A stretch of DNA of 64,000 nt, taken from positions 62,001-126,000 of the forward strand of contig CAYLHO010000003.1 of the NCBI GenBank assembly GCA_964383665.1, given 5' to 3'. Below, one piece after another: positions 1 to 8,358 of the stretch (position 1 is its first letter; every line of letters starts with the position of its first letter). The translations under genes were made by a program, and so were the position numbers. Source of the stretch: UMGS687 sp964383665. GTDB taxonomy: Bacteria; Bacillota; Clostridia; Christensenellales; UBA1242. The notes under the pieces were generated by a model that saw nothing but the letters and a program-made list of their open reading frames with translations, did no database searches and was not told where the DNA came from.

Positions 1-126
1 GTTTGTTGCGATGTTTGCGATTGTGTTCATAATCTTGACGGCTGCAATTGCGAAATGGACACAATTAAGGTTACTAAAGGAAAAGACCAACAAGCCCATT
101 TTTGCAAAACATATTGTTGCAAATAA
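1..126 (+). CDS. DUF1540 domain protein, 3' end only
   Basis: The first 41 codons of the window are open and end in TAA at 124-126; the start lies outside. The fragment carries nine cysteines in a spacing typical of DUF1540 proteins (C-x2-C-x-C-x6-C-x-C near the start, then F-C-K-x2-C-C at the end). These small proteins are common in Clostridia and probably bind a metal, but no function is established. A terminator hairpin follows immediately. Confidence 0.7.
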   Translation, partial: VCCDVCDCVHNLDGCNCEMDTIKVTKGKDQQAHFCKTYCCK

Positions 127-127
127 G

Positions 128-159
128 AAAAAACAGCATCTAAACTGATGCTGTTTTTT
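128..159. terminator. Bidirectional rho-independent terminator
   Basis: A 13-bp stem with a 6-nt loop (taaact) is flanked by A-runs on the left and T-runs on the right. It can end the plus-strand DUF1540 gene and the minus-strand lipoprotein gene that converge on it. Confidence 0.85.
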
Positions 160-170
160 AATAAATTTGA

Positions 171-2336
171 TTATCCTAAAATGCTGTTTATGATGTCATA
201 GTTTATTTTGATTTCGTCATCTTCAAAAATTGAATCCTCGTAAACACTAACAAATTCATTATACATTGTATCGTAATAGCCTTCAAAAATTAAATCAAAA
301 AGTGTTTTATTCATTGTTAACCCAAGGCGTTTTTGACTCATTTTAAGAATGGAATAGTATTTTGCATTTCCGCCTGAAATTTCCTCATCGAGCAAATCTT
401 GAAGAGTAAATTTTTCGTTGTCGAAGCATTCAAAAAGGTTTGAAACTTTTCCTGCGTAGAACATTGTGCTAAAACCGGTGCTTTGGGTTTTTAAAACTTC
501 TTTTCCGTCTGACGTTTGCCAGTTTTCCATAAGAATTGTTTTAACAGCTGTTATTTCACCATTTGAATTTAACTCTCTTGACGCATCAACAAACTTATCA
601 ACAAATCCGTTATCTGTTTCCCCATCACCCATTGCATAGAGATACCAGTTTTCATGAGTTCCTCCGAAATAGGATTGTTGAATTTGAATTGTTCCGGTGT
701 CATCGCTAAACTTATAGATATATTCGTTAAACTTATCTGCTCTTTCGTTTTGATAGTCGATTTCAAGTTGCTCCAAAACAAGTTTGTTGGCAGAAGAACC
801 TTTTGCTTGTTCTGCTTTAATCAGGCCATTTTCTGTTGGAAGATATACATGTCCGTTAAGTGTTATTGAAGTGTCCTTTTCTCCATAATATTTAACATAT
901 ATTTCGTCTAGTTCTTTATATAATGAAGCAATCATTTCTTGAACAGTTTTAACATCTTTGGTTACGTTTCCTTCGGAATCTCTTTCGTCAACCATCAAAA
1001 GTTTTGAACCAATTATTTCAAGAAGCTTTGTTTCATATTCTTCTTTTGTTATTTCCTCATTTTCAAGTTTAAAGAGAATTTCAATAACTTTACTTATAAC
1101 ATCGTCGGTTATGTTTGGAACGATTTTATAAAATTCTTCAGTGTAGTAAGCATCGTCTTTTCCGTTTGCTTCGCAATATTCCTTAAGATCGTTAATTCTT
1201 TGAACTTGACCTTCTGTTAAACTTACAACGATATGGGTTACATAGAAGAAATTTTCGTCCATATCTTTTGGAACATAGAAAACATTTTCAATGCAATTTC
1301 CGTTTGAACTTCCCCAAATATATGATGAACCAACGGTTTTTGTTAATTCCTTAATAAAGTTATCTTCGTCCTCATAATATCTATCGTAACTTTCTTTAAC
1401 TTTTGTTAAATAGTAGTTAAGGAATTCTTCTTCACTTACTTCAATATCCTTTGTTTTATATTCATAAAGTTTATTTATGATTAAACTTTCATATAAGATA
1501 TTATAAATTCTGTTTATTTCTCTTTGAAAAACCTCGTCATTATCTGTTGACAAGTTCTTTCCCTTTTCATTGTCTTTAAGTTGAACAATGTAACGGCGGA
1601 TTGCTTCTTGAGTTATTATTTTTTGTTCTTTTTCCTCATCAGTTAAAGATGTTTGCCCCTCAAAAAGTTTTTCTTTCTTAATTCCTTCTAAAACATGTGA
1701 GATGTCATATTTTGTAAAACTTGAATCGTCGTAGTCTTCCGCTTCTTTTTCTGTTACATATTCATATGTTTCTTTGCCATCTTCTGTTTTCTTAACTAAA
1801 ACTTGTTTAACAACAACAATCTTATATTGGTTTGTGTTGTTATCGAAAACAACAATTGCTTTTGGAGAATATGGAGTGTAAATAAATTGAGTTTCCTTTT
1901 CGTCTTTATCTTCGTCCTCATCTGCCTTTCCCTCTTCTTCCTTAAGGGATTGTTTGATTTCTTCTTCAAAAGTTTCAATGTTTGTTAAGATTGAAGTTAA
2001 TGTTGAATGCCAAAGATAGTTCTCTTCTGTTTTTGTTAAAACAATTTTGCCTTCTTCAATAAGCTTATTTGCATCTTCAAGATAAACCTTCTTTGCAAGA
2101 AGATACTCAACAAGTTGCTCAATTGCCTTATCTTTATCCCCAGTTTGGTTATAGAAAGTGCTGTAATAGTTATTATAGCCCTTAACAAACTCCTCTCTTG
2201 TTAATGAATTAGTTTCCGACTTTGCAATTTCCTGCCCGTTAACAGCAGCAGTGTTCTCTGGGAACAAATTACACCCAGCAAAACAAAAACTAACACATAA
2301 AATCATAGCAAGAATTGCAAAAATTTTCTTTTTCAC
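171..2336 (-). CDS. Large lipoprotein, possibly PrsA/SurA-like
   Basis: The 721-aa product starts with a lipoprotein signal peptide (MKKKIFAILAM..., lipobox ending FAGC at about residue 22), so it should be anchored to the outer face of the membrane. After the lipobox, a segment at about residues 45-95 resembles the N-terminal helical region of PrsA/SurA-type foldases (REEF...YN...DKDKAIEQLVEYLLAKKVYLEDA). No clear parvulin PPIase motif is visible, so a chaperone role is only a guess. The rest is acidic, lysine-rich and mostly helical. The start is GTG with GAGAGG upstream. It is transcribed alone, away from dnaN, from its own promoter. Confidence 0.75.
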   Translation of the reverse strand: MKKKIFAILAMILCVSFCFAGCNLFPENTAAVNGQEIAKSETNSLTREEFVKGYNNYYSTFYNQTGDKDKAIEQLVEYLLAKKVYLEDANKLIEEGKIVLTKTEENYLWHSTLTSILTNIETFEEEIKQSLKEEEGKADEDEDKDEKETQFIYTPYSPKAIVVFDNNTNQYKIVVVKQVLVKKTEDGKETYEYVTEKEAEDYDDSSFTKYDISHVLEGIKKEKLFEGQTSLTDEEKEQKIITQEAIRRYIVQLKDNEKGKNLSTDNDEVFQREINRIYNILYESLIINKLYEYKTKDIEVSEEEFLNYYLTKVKESYDRYYEDEDNFIKELTKTVGSSYIWGSSNGNCIENVFYVPKDMDENFFYVTHIVVSLTEGQVQRINDLKEYCEANGKDDAYYTEEFYKIVPNITDDVISKVIEILFKLENEEITKEEYETKLLEIIGSKLLMVDERDSEGNVTKDVKTVQEMIASLYKELDEIYVKYYGEKDTSITLNGHVYLPTENGLIKAEQAKGSSANKLVLEQLEIDYQNERADKFNEYIYKFSDDTGTIQIQQSYFGGTHENWYLYAMGDGETDNGFVDKFVDASRELNSNGEITAVKTILMENWQTSDGKEVLKTQSTGFSTMFYAGKVSNLFECFDNEKFTLQDLLDEEISGGNAKYYSILKMSQKRLGLTMNKTLFDLIFEGYYDTMYNEFVSVYEDSIFEDDEIKINYDIINSILG

Positions 2337-2373
2337 GTTAAACCTCTCTTGTTAAAATTAATTTAGTGGTTGT

Positions 2374-2401
2374 ATTATACAACAATATTAAATATTGTCA
2401 A
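2374..2401 (-). promoter_or_regulatory. Promoter of the large lipoprotein gene
   Basis: On the minus strand TTGACA and TATAAT are separated by 16 bp. The -10 lies inside a 13-bp palindrome (TTGTAT-T-ATACAA on the plus strand), which could be an operator or chance in AT-rich sequence. Confidence 0.7.
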
Positions 2402-2736
2402 AATAAAAATTGTTAAAACTTAAACTTTTTCTTAACCTAATGCTTAAAAGAAATTTAAAGAGTTGTTAACAACCCTTTTTGTTGAAATGTTAATAAGTTT
2501 TTGAAGAAATTAACAAAGTTGTTAACAATATTTTAGATGCAAAACCCACCACATATTGATTCGAAAAAGTTAATTTTAAATTCAAAAACCCAACATTTTG
2601 TTTTTTAAAAAAGTTATAAACATTTCCACAGCCTTTATTAAGAAGACTATTAATTAATAATTAAAAATATAAAACCGACAGGCGAAACAGGGAAATGAAA
2701 TTTTATAAAAAAAATTATTTTCTTTTGTTAAAAGAT
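2402..2736. other. AT-rich gap upstream of dnaN
   Basis: No ORF with a convincing start lies here. The stretch is very AT-rich and holds two TTGTTAACAA palindromes (2462-2473, extended to GTTGTTAACAAC, and 2519-2528) plus one weak DnaA-box-like sequence (ATTTCCACA near 2623). dnaA does not lie upstream of dnaN here. An origin function is possible but not supported by a cluster of consensus DnaA boxes. Confidence 0.4.
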
Positions 2737-2765
2737 TTGAACTTTTAACGTGAATTTGGTATAAT
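2737..2765 (+). promoter_or_regulatory. dnaN promoter
   Basis: TTGAAC at 2737-2742 and TATAAT at 2760-2765 with a 17-bp spacer, 31 bp upstream of the dnaN ATG. The leader carries AAGGAG. Confidence 0.85.
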
Positions 2766-2796
2766 CTATATTAGAAGAAAAAGGAGAAAATAGATA

Positions 2797-3900
2797 ATGC
2801 AAGTAGTATGTGATGGATTAGATCTTAGCGAAGCAGCAATTAAAGTTTCAAGAGCAATTTCAAACAAAACAACAAATCCAATTTTAGAAGGAATTAAACT
2901 TGTTGCCGATAACGATTGTTTAGTTATTAGCGCAACCGACACCGATTTGGCAATTGAAAAGAAAATTAAAGCAGAAGTTAAAGTTGAAGGAGAAACAGTT
3001 GTTCCAGGAAAGTTCTTTGTTGAATTTATTAAGAAGTTAACAAAGGAAAGAATTGAATTAACTCTTAACGACAAGAATCAAATTAAAATTAAATACACCG
3101 ACAGCGAGGGTTCAATTCAATGCTATAACCCAAGCGAATATCCAAGTTTCAATAAGATTGACTCAAACGATTTTTTTGCAATAAGTCAAAACGATTTTAA
3201 AGAACTTATCAACAAAACAATTTTCTCGGTTGCAGTTGACGACAGTCGCCCAATTTTAAAAGGCTGCCTCCTTGAAATTGAAGAAAAAACAATAAACTCT
3301 GTTGCGCTTGATGGCTATCGTCTTGCACTTTGCAAAAAGGAACTTAAACATTCAACAGTTTCAACCCATGTTATTGTTCCAGCAAGAAGTCTTGGGGAAA
3401 TTGCAAAAATTCTTGGCGACAGCGAAGAAATTATTAATGTATATATTCAAAAGAACTATATCATGGTTGATCTTAAGGACACCAAAATAATTTCTAAAAC
3501 TTTGGAAGGGGAATTTTTAAACTATAAACAAATTATTCCAACAAACTTCGACACATCAATCATAATAAACAAAAGTCAATTTGAAGACGCTTTGGATCGT
3601 GCATCGCTTCTTTCGAAAATTGGACAAAACAATTTAGTTAAGTTTGATATCAAAGAAAACAACATGCAAATAACTTCAAATTCTGATATTGGAAATATTG
3701 CGGAAAATGTTAATGTTTCATTTAAAGGCAAGGATTTGAAAATTGCGTTTAACGCAAGATATTTCACAGAATGCTCAAGAAACTTGCAAAACGAATTTGT
3801 TAAACTTAATTTTAATCTTCCAACAAATCCATGCGTTATAACACCAATTGAAGGAGATGATTTCAAATTTTTAATTCTTCCTGTTAGAATGATTAATTAA
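2797..3900 (+). CDS. dnaN: DNA polymerase III sliding clamp (beta subunit)
   Basis: The 367-aa product matches the beta clamp in length and organisation: three repeated clamp folds of about 120 residues, an early SNKTTNPILEGI segment and the C-terminal ILPVRM-type end near residue 364 that forms part of the protein-binding pocket. The ring tethers polymerases, including DnaE and the Y-family polymerase encoded nearby, to DNA. The ATG start has AAGGAG 10 nt upstream and its own promoter. In most Bacillota dnaN follows dnaA; here the upstream neighbour is a divergent lipoprotein gene, so the dnaA-dnaN pair is split. Confidence 0.97.
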   Translation: MQVVCDGLDLSEAAIKVSRAISNKTTNPILEGIKLVADNDCLVISATDTDLAIEKKIKAEVKVEGETVVPGKFFVEFIKKLTKERIELTLNDKNQIKIKYTDSEGSIQCYNPSEYPSFNKIDSNDFFAISQNDFKELINKTIFSVAVDDSRPILKGCLLEIEEKTINSVALDGYRLALCKKELKHSTVSTHVIVPARSLGEIAKILGDSEEIINVYIQKNYIMVDLKDTKIISKTLEGEFLNYKQIIPTNFDTSIIINKSQFEDALDRASLLSKIGQNNLVKFDIKENNMQITSNSDIGNIAENVNVSFKGKDLKIAFNARYFTECSRNLQNEFVKLNFNLPTNPCVITPIEGDDFKFLILPVRMIN

Positions 3901-3920
3901 TAAAAAAATGTAAAAAAAAT

Positions 3921-3952
3921 AAAAAAAGATATGAAAAACATATCTTTTTTTT
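3921..3952. terminator. Terminator after dnaN
   Basis: A 13-bp stem (aaaaaaagatatg / catatcttttttt) with an aaaaa loop ends in a T-run. It also suits the convergent YolD/polymerase unit. Confidence 0.85.
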
Positions 3953-3970
3953 GTTTTTTAGCTAAAAATG

Positions 3971-4123
3971 TTAAATTAAATCATCTTTTTTTATTTCATT
4001 TTTAATTTTATTTTCGTGTTCAATTTCCTTTTCACGAAGCACCGCCCTAAGCCCTTTAAGTGCGTCGAAAGGCATAAATTGTTTTGCTCTCATCTCTTTG
4101 CTCATTTTTTCCCGTCTATCCAT
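3971..4123 (-). CDS. YolD-like small protein paired with the Y-polymerase
   Basis: This 50-aa ORF begins MDRREKMSKEMRAKQFMPFD and continues ALKGLRAVLREKE, the usual RAKQFxPFDALKG signature of short YolD-like proteins encoded next to UmuC/UvrX-type polymerases in Bacillota. Its ATG overlaps the 3' end of the polymerase gene by 8 nt (ATGGATAG) and GGAGGA stands 4-5 nt upstream, inside the polymerase gene, so the two are translationally coupled. By context it is an accessory factor of translesion synthesis; its biochemical role is not settled. Confidence 0.85.
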   Translation of the reverse strand: MDRREKMSKEMRAKQFMPFDALKGLRAVLREKEIEHENKIKNEIKKDDLI

Positions 4124-5375
4124 TATGTCCTCCAATCATATTATTGCGATCAATTTGGGTTGCTTTTTCCTCAAGGTCAATCCCTTTAAGAAGTGAGTTT
4201 TTCCCAAATTTATTTTTAATTCCAATAACGCTTATTGTTAATTTCTTTTCTTTTTGAACTTTTGAAAGATCTGTTAAAAGGTCATATTGTTCATTTTCTT
4301 CGGGAAGAAGATTTATGAAAGTGTAACCAATTTTTCTTATTGGAAGATTTTTATCAACAATTTTATCGAACAAGCACAATGCTTTTTCTTCAGCAATTGA
4401 ATAGAGATTTGTTAAAGCGCCAAGGCGAATTGTTCCATGGGTTTCCTCCCCTCGATTGTTTCCATATCCAACAAAAATTTGAAGACCTTGGGCAACATAT
4501 CCTTGACTTACGAGTTCATAGCAGCCGTTTTGAATCATCTCTTTAAGAATTATTTTGGAGTCGGTAAAGTTATAGTTGCAAGGTAAAATTTGGGAACTCC
4601 CAATTGATTTGGATTTTGATTTATATTTTTTGATGTCGCTTATTTCGCAGGTTTCTTTTCCGTAAGCATGGTCGATTAAAAGTTCAGCATTAATTCCAAA
4701 TTCGCGATATAAAAAATCCTCTTCAATTTCTGTTATGCCTTTCATGTTGTAAATTCCAAATTTTTCAAGGCGTTTTGCAATTCCGGTTGAAATTTGCCAA
4801 AAATCGGTTATTGGGCGATGTTCCCAAAGTTCTTTTCTAAACTTTACCTCGTTTAAAAATCCAATTCCGTCTTTTGTTTTTTTAGCTGTTAAATCGAGAG
4901 CAATTTTTGCAAGAAACATGTTTGTTCCAATTCCGCATGTTGAAGGAATTTTAAGTTTCTCTTTAATTTCATTCATAAGTTTAAGAGCAAAATCTTTTGG
5001 TGTTGTTTTATAAAATTTAATATACTGGGTTGCGTCAATAAAGCACTCATCAATTGAATAAATGTGTATGTCGTTTTTGTCGATATATTGCAAATAGATT
5101 GCGTATATGTTTGCAGCGTATTCAATATATTTTTTCATGCGTGGCTTTGCGATTATGAAATCAATGTTTTGAGGAATTTCATAAAGACGGCATCGGTTTC
5201 GAATCCCAAGCGATTTCATTTTTGGAGTTATTGCCAAACAAACTGTTCCTTTTGTTCTTTCTTTATCGGCAACAACAAGATTTGTTTTGAAAGGGTCGAG
5301 TCCTCTTTCGGCGCATTCAACCGATGCAAAAAATGTTTTCATGTCGATAACAAAATAGATTTTGTCTTCTGCCAA
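4116..5375 (-). CDS. Y-family DNA polymerase (UvrX/UmuC-like)
   Basis: The 419-aa protein has the Y-family palm: VIDMKTFFASVE near residues 8-19 with the first catalytic Asp, and YSIDECFID near residues 117-125 with the Asp-Glu pair. A thumb with helix-hairpin-helix (ISTGIAKRLEKFGI) and a little-finger domain follow. It should copy damaged DNA at low fidelity. The start is TTG at 5375 with AAAGGAG 8 nt upstream; an ATG at residue 12 lies inside the first catalytic strand and is too late. A TATAAT lies just upstream. The coupled YolD-like ORF places it in the UvrX/UmuC branch rather than DinB. Confidence 0.92.
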   Translation of the reverse strand: MAEDKIYFVIDMKTFFASVECAERGLDPFKTNLVVADKERTKGTVCLAITPKMKSLGIRNRCRLYEIPQNIDFIIAKPRMKKYIEYAANIYAIYLQYIDKNDIHIYSIDECFIDATQYIKFYKTTPKDFALKLMNEIKEKLKIPSTCGIGTNMFLAKIALDLTAKKTKDGIGFLNEVKFRKELWEHRPITDFWQISTGIAKRLEKFGIYNMKGITEIEEDFLYREFGINAELLIDHAYGKETCEISDIKKYKSKSKSIGSSQILPCNYNFTDSKIILKEMIQNGCYELVSQGYVAQGLQIFVGYGNNRGEETHGTIRLGALTNLYSIAEEKALCLFDKIVDKNLPIRKIGYTFINLLPEENEQYDLLTDLSKVQKEKKLTISVIGIKNKFGKNSLLKGIDLEEKATQIDRNNMIGGHNG

Positions 5376-5502
5376 TTTAAACTCCTTTTTTTAATTATAA
5401 ACTAAATTAATGAATAAAATAACAAAAAATTAAGTTTTTTATTAATTTTTCTAATTTTTTTATTAAAATAGTTAAATTTATTTTAAATATAAATAATTAA
5501 AT

Positions 5503-5530
5503 AAAAAAAAGATGTCAATTTTGACATCTT
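5503..5530 (-). terminator. Terminator of the ftsI operon
   Basis: On the minus strand, AAGATGTCAA and TTGACATCTT form a 10-bp stem followed by eight T. It ends the division operon just past ftsI. The bases from 5376 to 5502 are AT-rich with no gene seen. Confidence 0.85.
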
Positions 5531-5546
5531 AAAATTAATAAACATT

Positions 5547-7451
5547 TTATCCGTCTGCAATTAAATATATTGATTGCTGGCGAAAACAAAGAGTTCCTGC
5601 AGGAGGAAGTTGCCTGGTTACAATTCCTCCGTCGCCTTGAATTTCATAGTTTAGTCCAAGATTTTTTAAAGTTGAACAAGCCTCGCTTAAACTTAAACCA
5701 ACAAGATTTGGAAGAGCAATTGTTTTTTCAAGAGAGACATTTTGTTCGCCCGATTTATTGATGTTTTTATACTCAAAAATTGAACTAAAAATTTCTTTTG
5801 CATATGGAGATGCAACAACACTTCCATAGTAAGCGCCAGTTCCTGGTTCGTCAACAACAACAAGGACGATGTAATCTGGATTTGATGCAGGATATGTTCC
5901 GATGAAACTTGAAATATATTTTCCTGAAATTTTTCCGTTTTCATACTTTTGGCTTGTTCCTGTTTTTCCACCAATTTCATAGCCTTCAACGAAAGTTAGT
6001 TTTCCGGGTTTTGAAACAACTTCTTCAAGCATGGCGTTAATCATTTTTGAGGTTTCGTTTGATAAAACTTGACGAACAACTGTTTTTTCATTTTCAACAA
6101 TTGAATTTCCGTTTTCATCTTTTATTGTTGAAACCATGTATGGCTTAACAAGATATCCTCCGTTAACACAAGCGGAAATTGCAGTTATAAGTTGAAGAGG
6201 AGTCATTGCAATTGCTTGACCAAACCCCATTCTTGCAAGGTCAACTGTTTTAACAGAGTCCTTATTCATTAAAATTCCCCCGCTTTCCCCCAAAAACTCA
6301 ATTCCTGTTTTTGTTCCAAGACCAAATTTTTCGAAATAGTTATAAAATTCATCTAAACCAAGTCGTAAAGCAAGTTGAGTGAAAACGCAGTTGCAAGAGT
6401 TACAAAGCCCGTCGGTTAAATCCTGGCTTCCATGACCAACAGATTTCCAGCATTTAATTTTTTCGCCGTCAATAATTGCGTACCCTGGGCAATAGAATCC
6501 ATCGGAAAGTTGGGCAACATGAGATTCAAGCGCACAAGCCATCGTTAAAATTTTGAATGTTGAGCCCGGCTCATAAATGTCAACGATCGCTTGATTTTTC
6601 ATTTGATTAAGCATGCTTTGAACGTCATCGCGAGGCACGTTGTTAAGGTCGAAACTTGGTTTTGTTGACATTGCAAGAATTTCGCCTGTGTTAGGATTCA
6701 TAACAATTGCTGTTGCACTTTTTGCCTTTTGTTCCTCCATGAGTTTTTCAAGAGTTTGTTCAACTTTAAGTTGAATGTTTACGTCAATTGTTAGGTTTAT
6801 ATTATACCCTGGAACAGACGGGACGTATGAAATAAGGCTGTTATAAAGTTCCTTTCCTTGAAGATCGCTTTGAACAAGAGTTTTCCCGTTAACGCCTTTC
6901 AAAAGGTCGTTATAATATGCTTCAAGTCCTGCTTGGCCGATGTTGTCGATTGTTGTGAAACCCAAAATTTGAGTTAACAAATTCCCATAAGGATAGTGTC
7001 GGCTGACGCTTTCGGAAAGATAGACTCCGCTAAGATTTTCGTTGAAAATTTGATTTGCAGTTGTTTCGTCAACTTGCATTTTAATTAAAACTTCACTAAC
7101 CGAACTGTTGCTAACTTTTTCAAGGGTTTGATTGAAATCTAATCCTAATTTACTTGAAAGGAGGCTTGCAACTTTTGCTTTGTCATTAACCTCTCGACTT
7201 CTAACATAGATGTTATATGTTGTGTAGGAAACTGCAAGAGAAGAGCCATTTGCATCAAGAATTTCTCCTCGCTTTGCTGTTAATGGCAAATCTCTTGTCC
7301 ATTGGTCGAGAGCTTTACCTTGCAGAACTCCGCCTTGAAAAACTTGAAGATATAGAAGCCGTCCAACGACAGCACAAAAAAGAATGATTAACGCAATTGA
7401 AAAGAAAACAACGCGTTTTTTTAAAAATCTAATGTTAAATTTGTTTATCAA
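5547..7451 (-). CDS. ftsI: Penicillin-binding protein 2 (FtsI/SpoVD type)
   Basis: The 634-aa product is a class B PBP that cross-links septal or sporulation peptidoglycan. Order: N-terminal membrane anchor (about 12-32), dimerisation/pedestal region, transpeptidase domain with PGSTFK (active Ser near residue 297), SCN as the SxN motif, and KTGT near residue 494, then one C-terminal PASTA-like domain (LPNLVGLSLSEA...). The single PASTA domain fits SpoVD or a clostridial FtsI. The start is TTG at 7451, preceded by GGAG at 8 nt. It is the last gene of the unit with rsmH and the FtsL-like gene; murE, mraY and the rest of the usual cluster do not follow. Confidence 0.93.
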   Translation of the reverse strand: MINKFNIRFLKKRVVFFSIALIILFCAVVGRLLYLQVFQGGVLQGKALDQWTRDLPLTAKRGEILDANGSSLAVSYTTYNIYVRSREVNDKAKVASLLSSKLGLDFNQTLEKVSNSSVSEVLIKMQVDETTANQIFNENLSGVYLSESVSRHYPYGNLLTQILGFTTIDNIGQAGLEAYYNDLLKGVNGKTLVQSDLQGKELYNSLISYVPSVPGYNINLTIDVNIQLKVEQTLEKLMEEQKAKSATAIVMNPNTGEILAMSTKPSFDLNNVPRDDVQSMLNQMKNQAIVDIYEPGSTFKILTMACALESHVAQLSDGFYCPGYAIIDGEKIKCWKSVGHGSQDLTDGLCNSCNCVFTQLALRLGLDEFYNYFEKFGLGTKTGIEFLGESGGILMNKDSVKTVDLARMGFGQAIAMTPLQLITAISACVNGGYLVKPYMVSTIKDENGNSIVENEKTVVRQVLSNETSKMINAMLEEVVSKPGKLTFVEGYEIGGKTGTSQKYENGKISGKYISSFIGTYPASNPDYIVLVVVDEPGTGAYYGSVVASPYAKEIFSSIFEYKNINKSGEQNVSLEKTIALPNLVGLSLSEACSTLKNLGLNYEIQGDGGIVTRQLPPAGTLCFRQQSIYLIADG

Positions 7452-7498
7452 TTAAAAAACTCCTCGAAATAAGATATTTCAAGAAGTTAAATTTTATG

Positions 7499-8314
7499 TT
7501 AATTAAATAAACTTGAAAGCCAGTTGCAAAGCCTGTCGAACCAATTGCTTTTAACGCTAAACTCCGTTTGTTCTTCTTTTGATGGCTGAAGAGGAACAAT
7601 TCCAGCTTCGGAAAGAGAGTCAAGGTTAAAAATACTGTCAGGGTTTGTTAAATCATCGGTTTTTGAAAGATTGTTTATATAGTTATAAACATTAACAGAA
7701 TATATTTTGCTTGCTTGTTCAATTTCGGAGGTTAAAGTTTGAATTTCAACTGCGTTGTAAATTGTCCAGCCAAACATGCAAGCGAGAACACCAACAAGTG
7801 CAAAAACAAAAATTCGGAAGCGCGTTTTTGGCTTTGCTCTTTTAATTCGTTTATTTTGAATTTCAACGTTGTTTTCTTTTTCAATTTCAACATTGACATC
7901 TTCTTGTTCTTCAACTTCAGAAAGTGTTTCATCTTCTGGTTCAACTTCAACTTCGTCTTCAATTTCCTTTTCTGGTTCTTGAGATTGAGCATAAACATTT
8001 TTAAAGGAAACTTGACTTTCTGTTTGTTTCTTTTCTTTGGATTCAACAGGTTTTGAAAAGAATGTTTCGGCTGCTTCGAATTGAATTTTTGGGGAAACAC
8101 TTTGAGTTTGTTGCGGTTCTTGTTTTGGTTGAGGAGCAAAATTTTTCTTTAAGTTTTCCATATAAAGTTCGGGAGTGTTGTTCTCAAACAAAACTTTTTT
8201 AGCGCTCTCTTTTTTTTCTTCGGGTTTTTCTTCAATGAAAGAATTTTCGGAAGGTTCTTCCGTTTCTTTTTCCAAAAGCAAAGTTCTTGAACTTTTTTCT
8301 CTCATTGTTTCCAT
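7499..8314 (-). CDS. FtsL-like division protein with long acidic N-terminus
   Basis: A 271-aa bitopic protein: residues 1-160 are hydrophilic, rich in Glu, Lys and Gln; a basic stretch (KRIKRAKPKTR) precedes one membrane helix at about 166-188; about 80 residues with a short heptad region lie outside. Its position between rsmH and ftsI is that of ftsL, and the membrane-plus-coil part fits, but the cytoplasmic part is far longer than the usual 30-60 residues. The ATG at 8314 is preferred over an in-frame TTG at 8350 because a promoter lies just before it and no Shine-Dalgarno is present. The assignment rests on position and topology, not on sequence motifs. Confidence 0.65.
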   Translation of the reverse strand: METMREKSSRTLLLEKETEEPSENSFIEEKPEEKKESAKKVLFENNTPELYMENLKKNFAPQPKQEPQQTQSVSPKIQFEAAETFFSKPVESKEKKQTESQVSFKNVYAQSQEPEKEIEDEVEVEPEDETLSEVEEQEDVNVEIEKENNVEIQNKRIKRAKPKTRFRIFVFALVGVLACMFGWTIYNAVEIQTLTSEIEQASKIYSVNVYNYINNLSKTDDLTNPDSIFNLDSLSEAGIVPLQPSKEEQTEFSVKSNWFDRLCNWLSSLFN

Positions 8315-8321
8315 TAATATA

Positions 8322-8350
8322 ATTCTATCCCAATATAAATTTTTTTTCAA
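8322..8350 (-). promoter_or_regulatory. Promoter giving a leaderless FtsL-like mRNA
   Basis: Minus strand TTGAAA (8350-8345), 17-bp spacer, TAGAAT (8327-8322), then 7 nt to the ATG at 8314. There is no Shine-Dalgarno, so the transcript should start at or next to the ATG. Confidence 0.65.
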
Positions 8351-8358
8351 GCAAAAAC

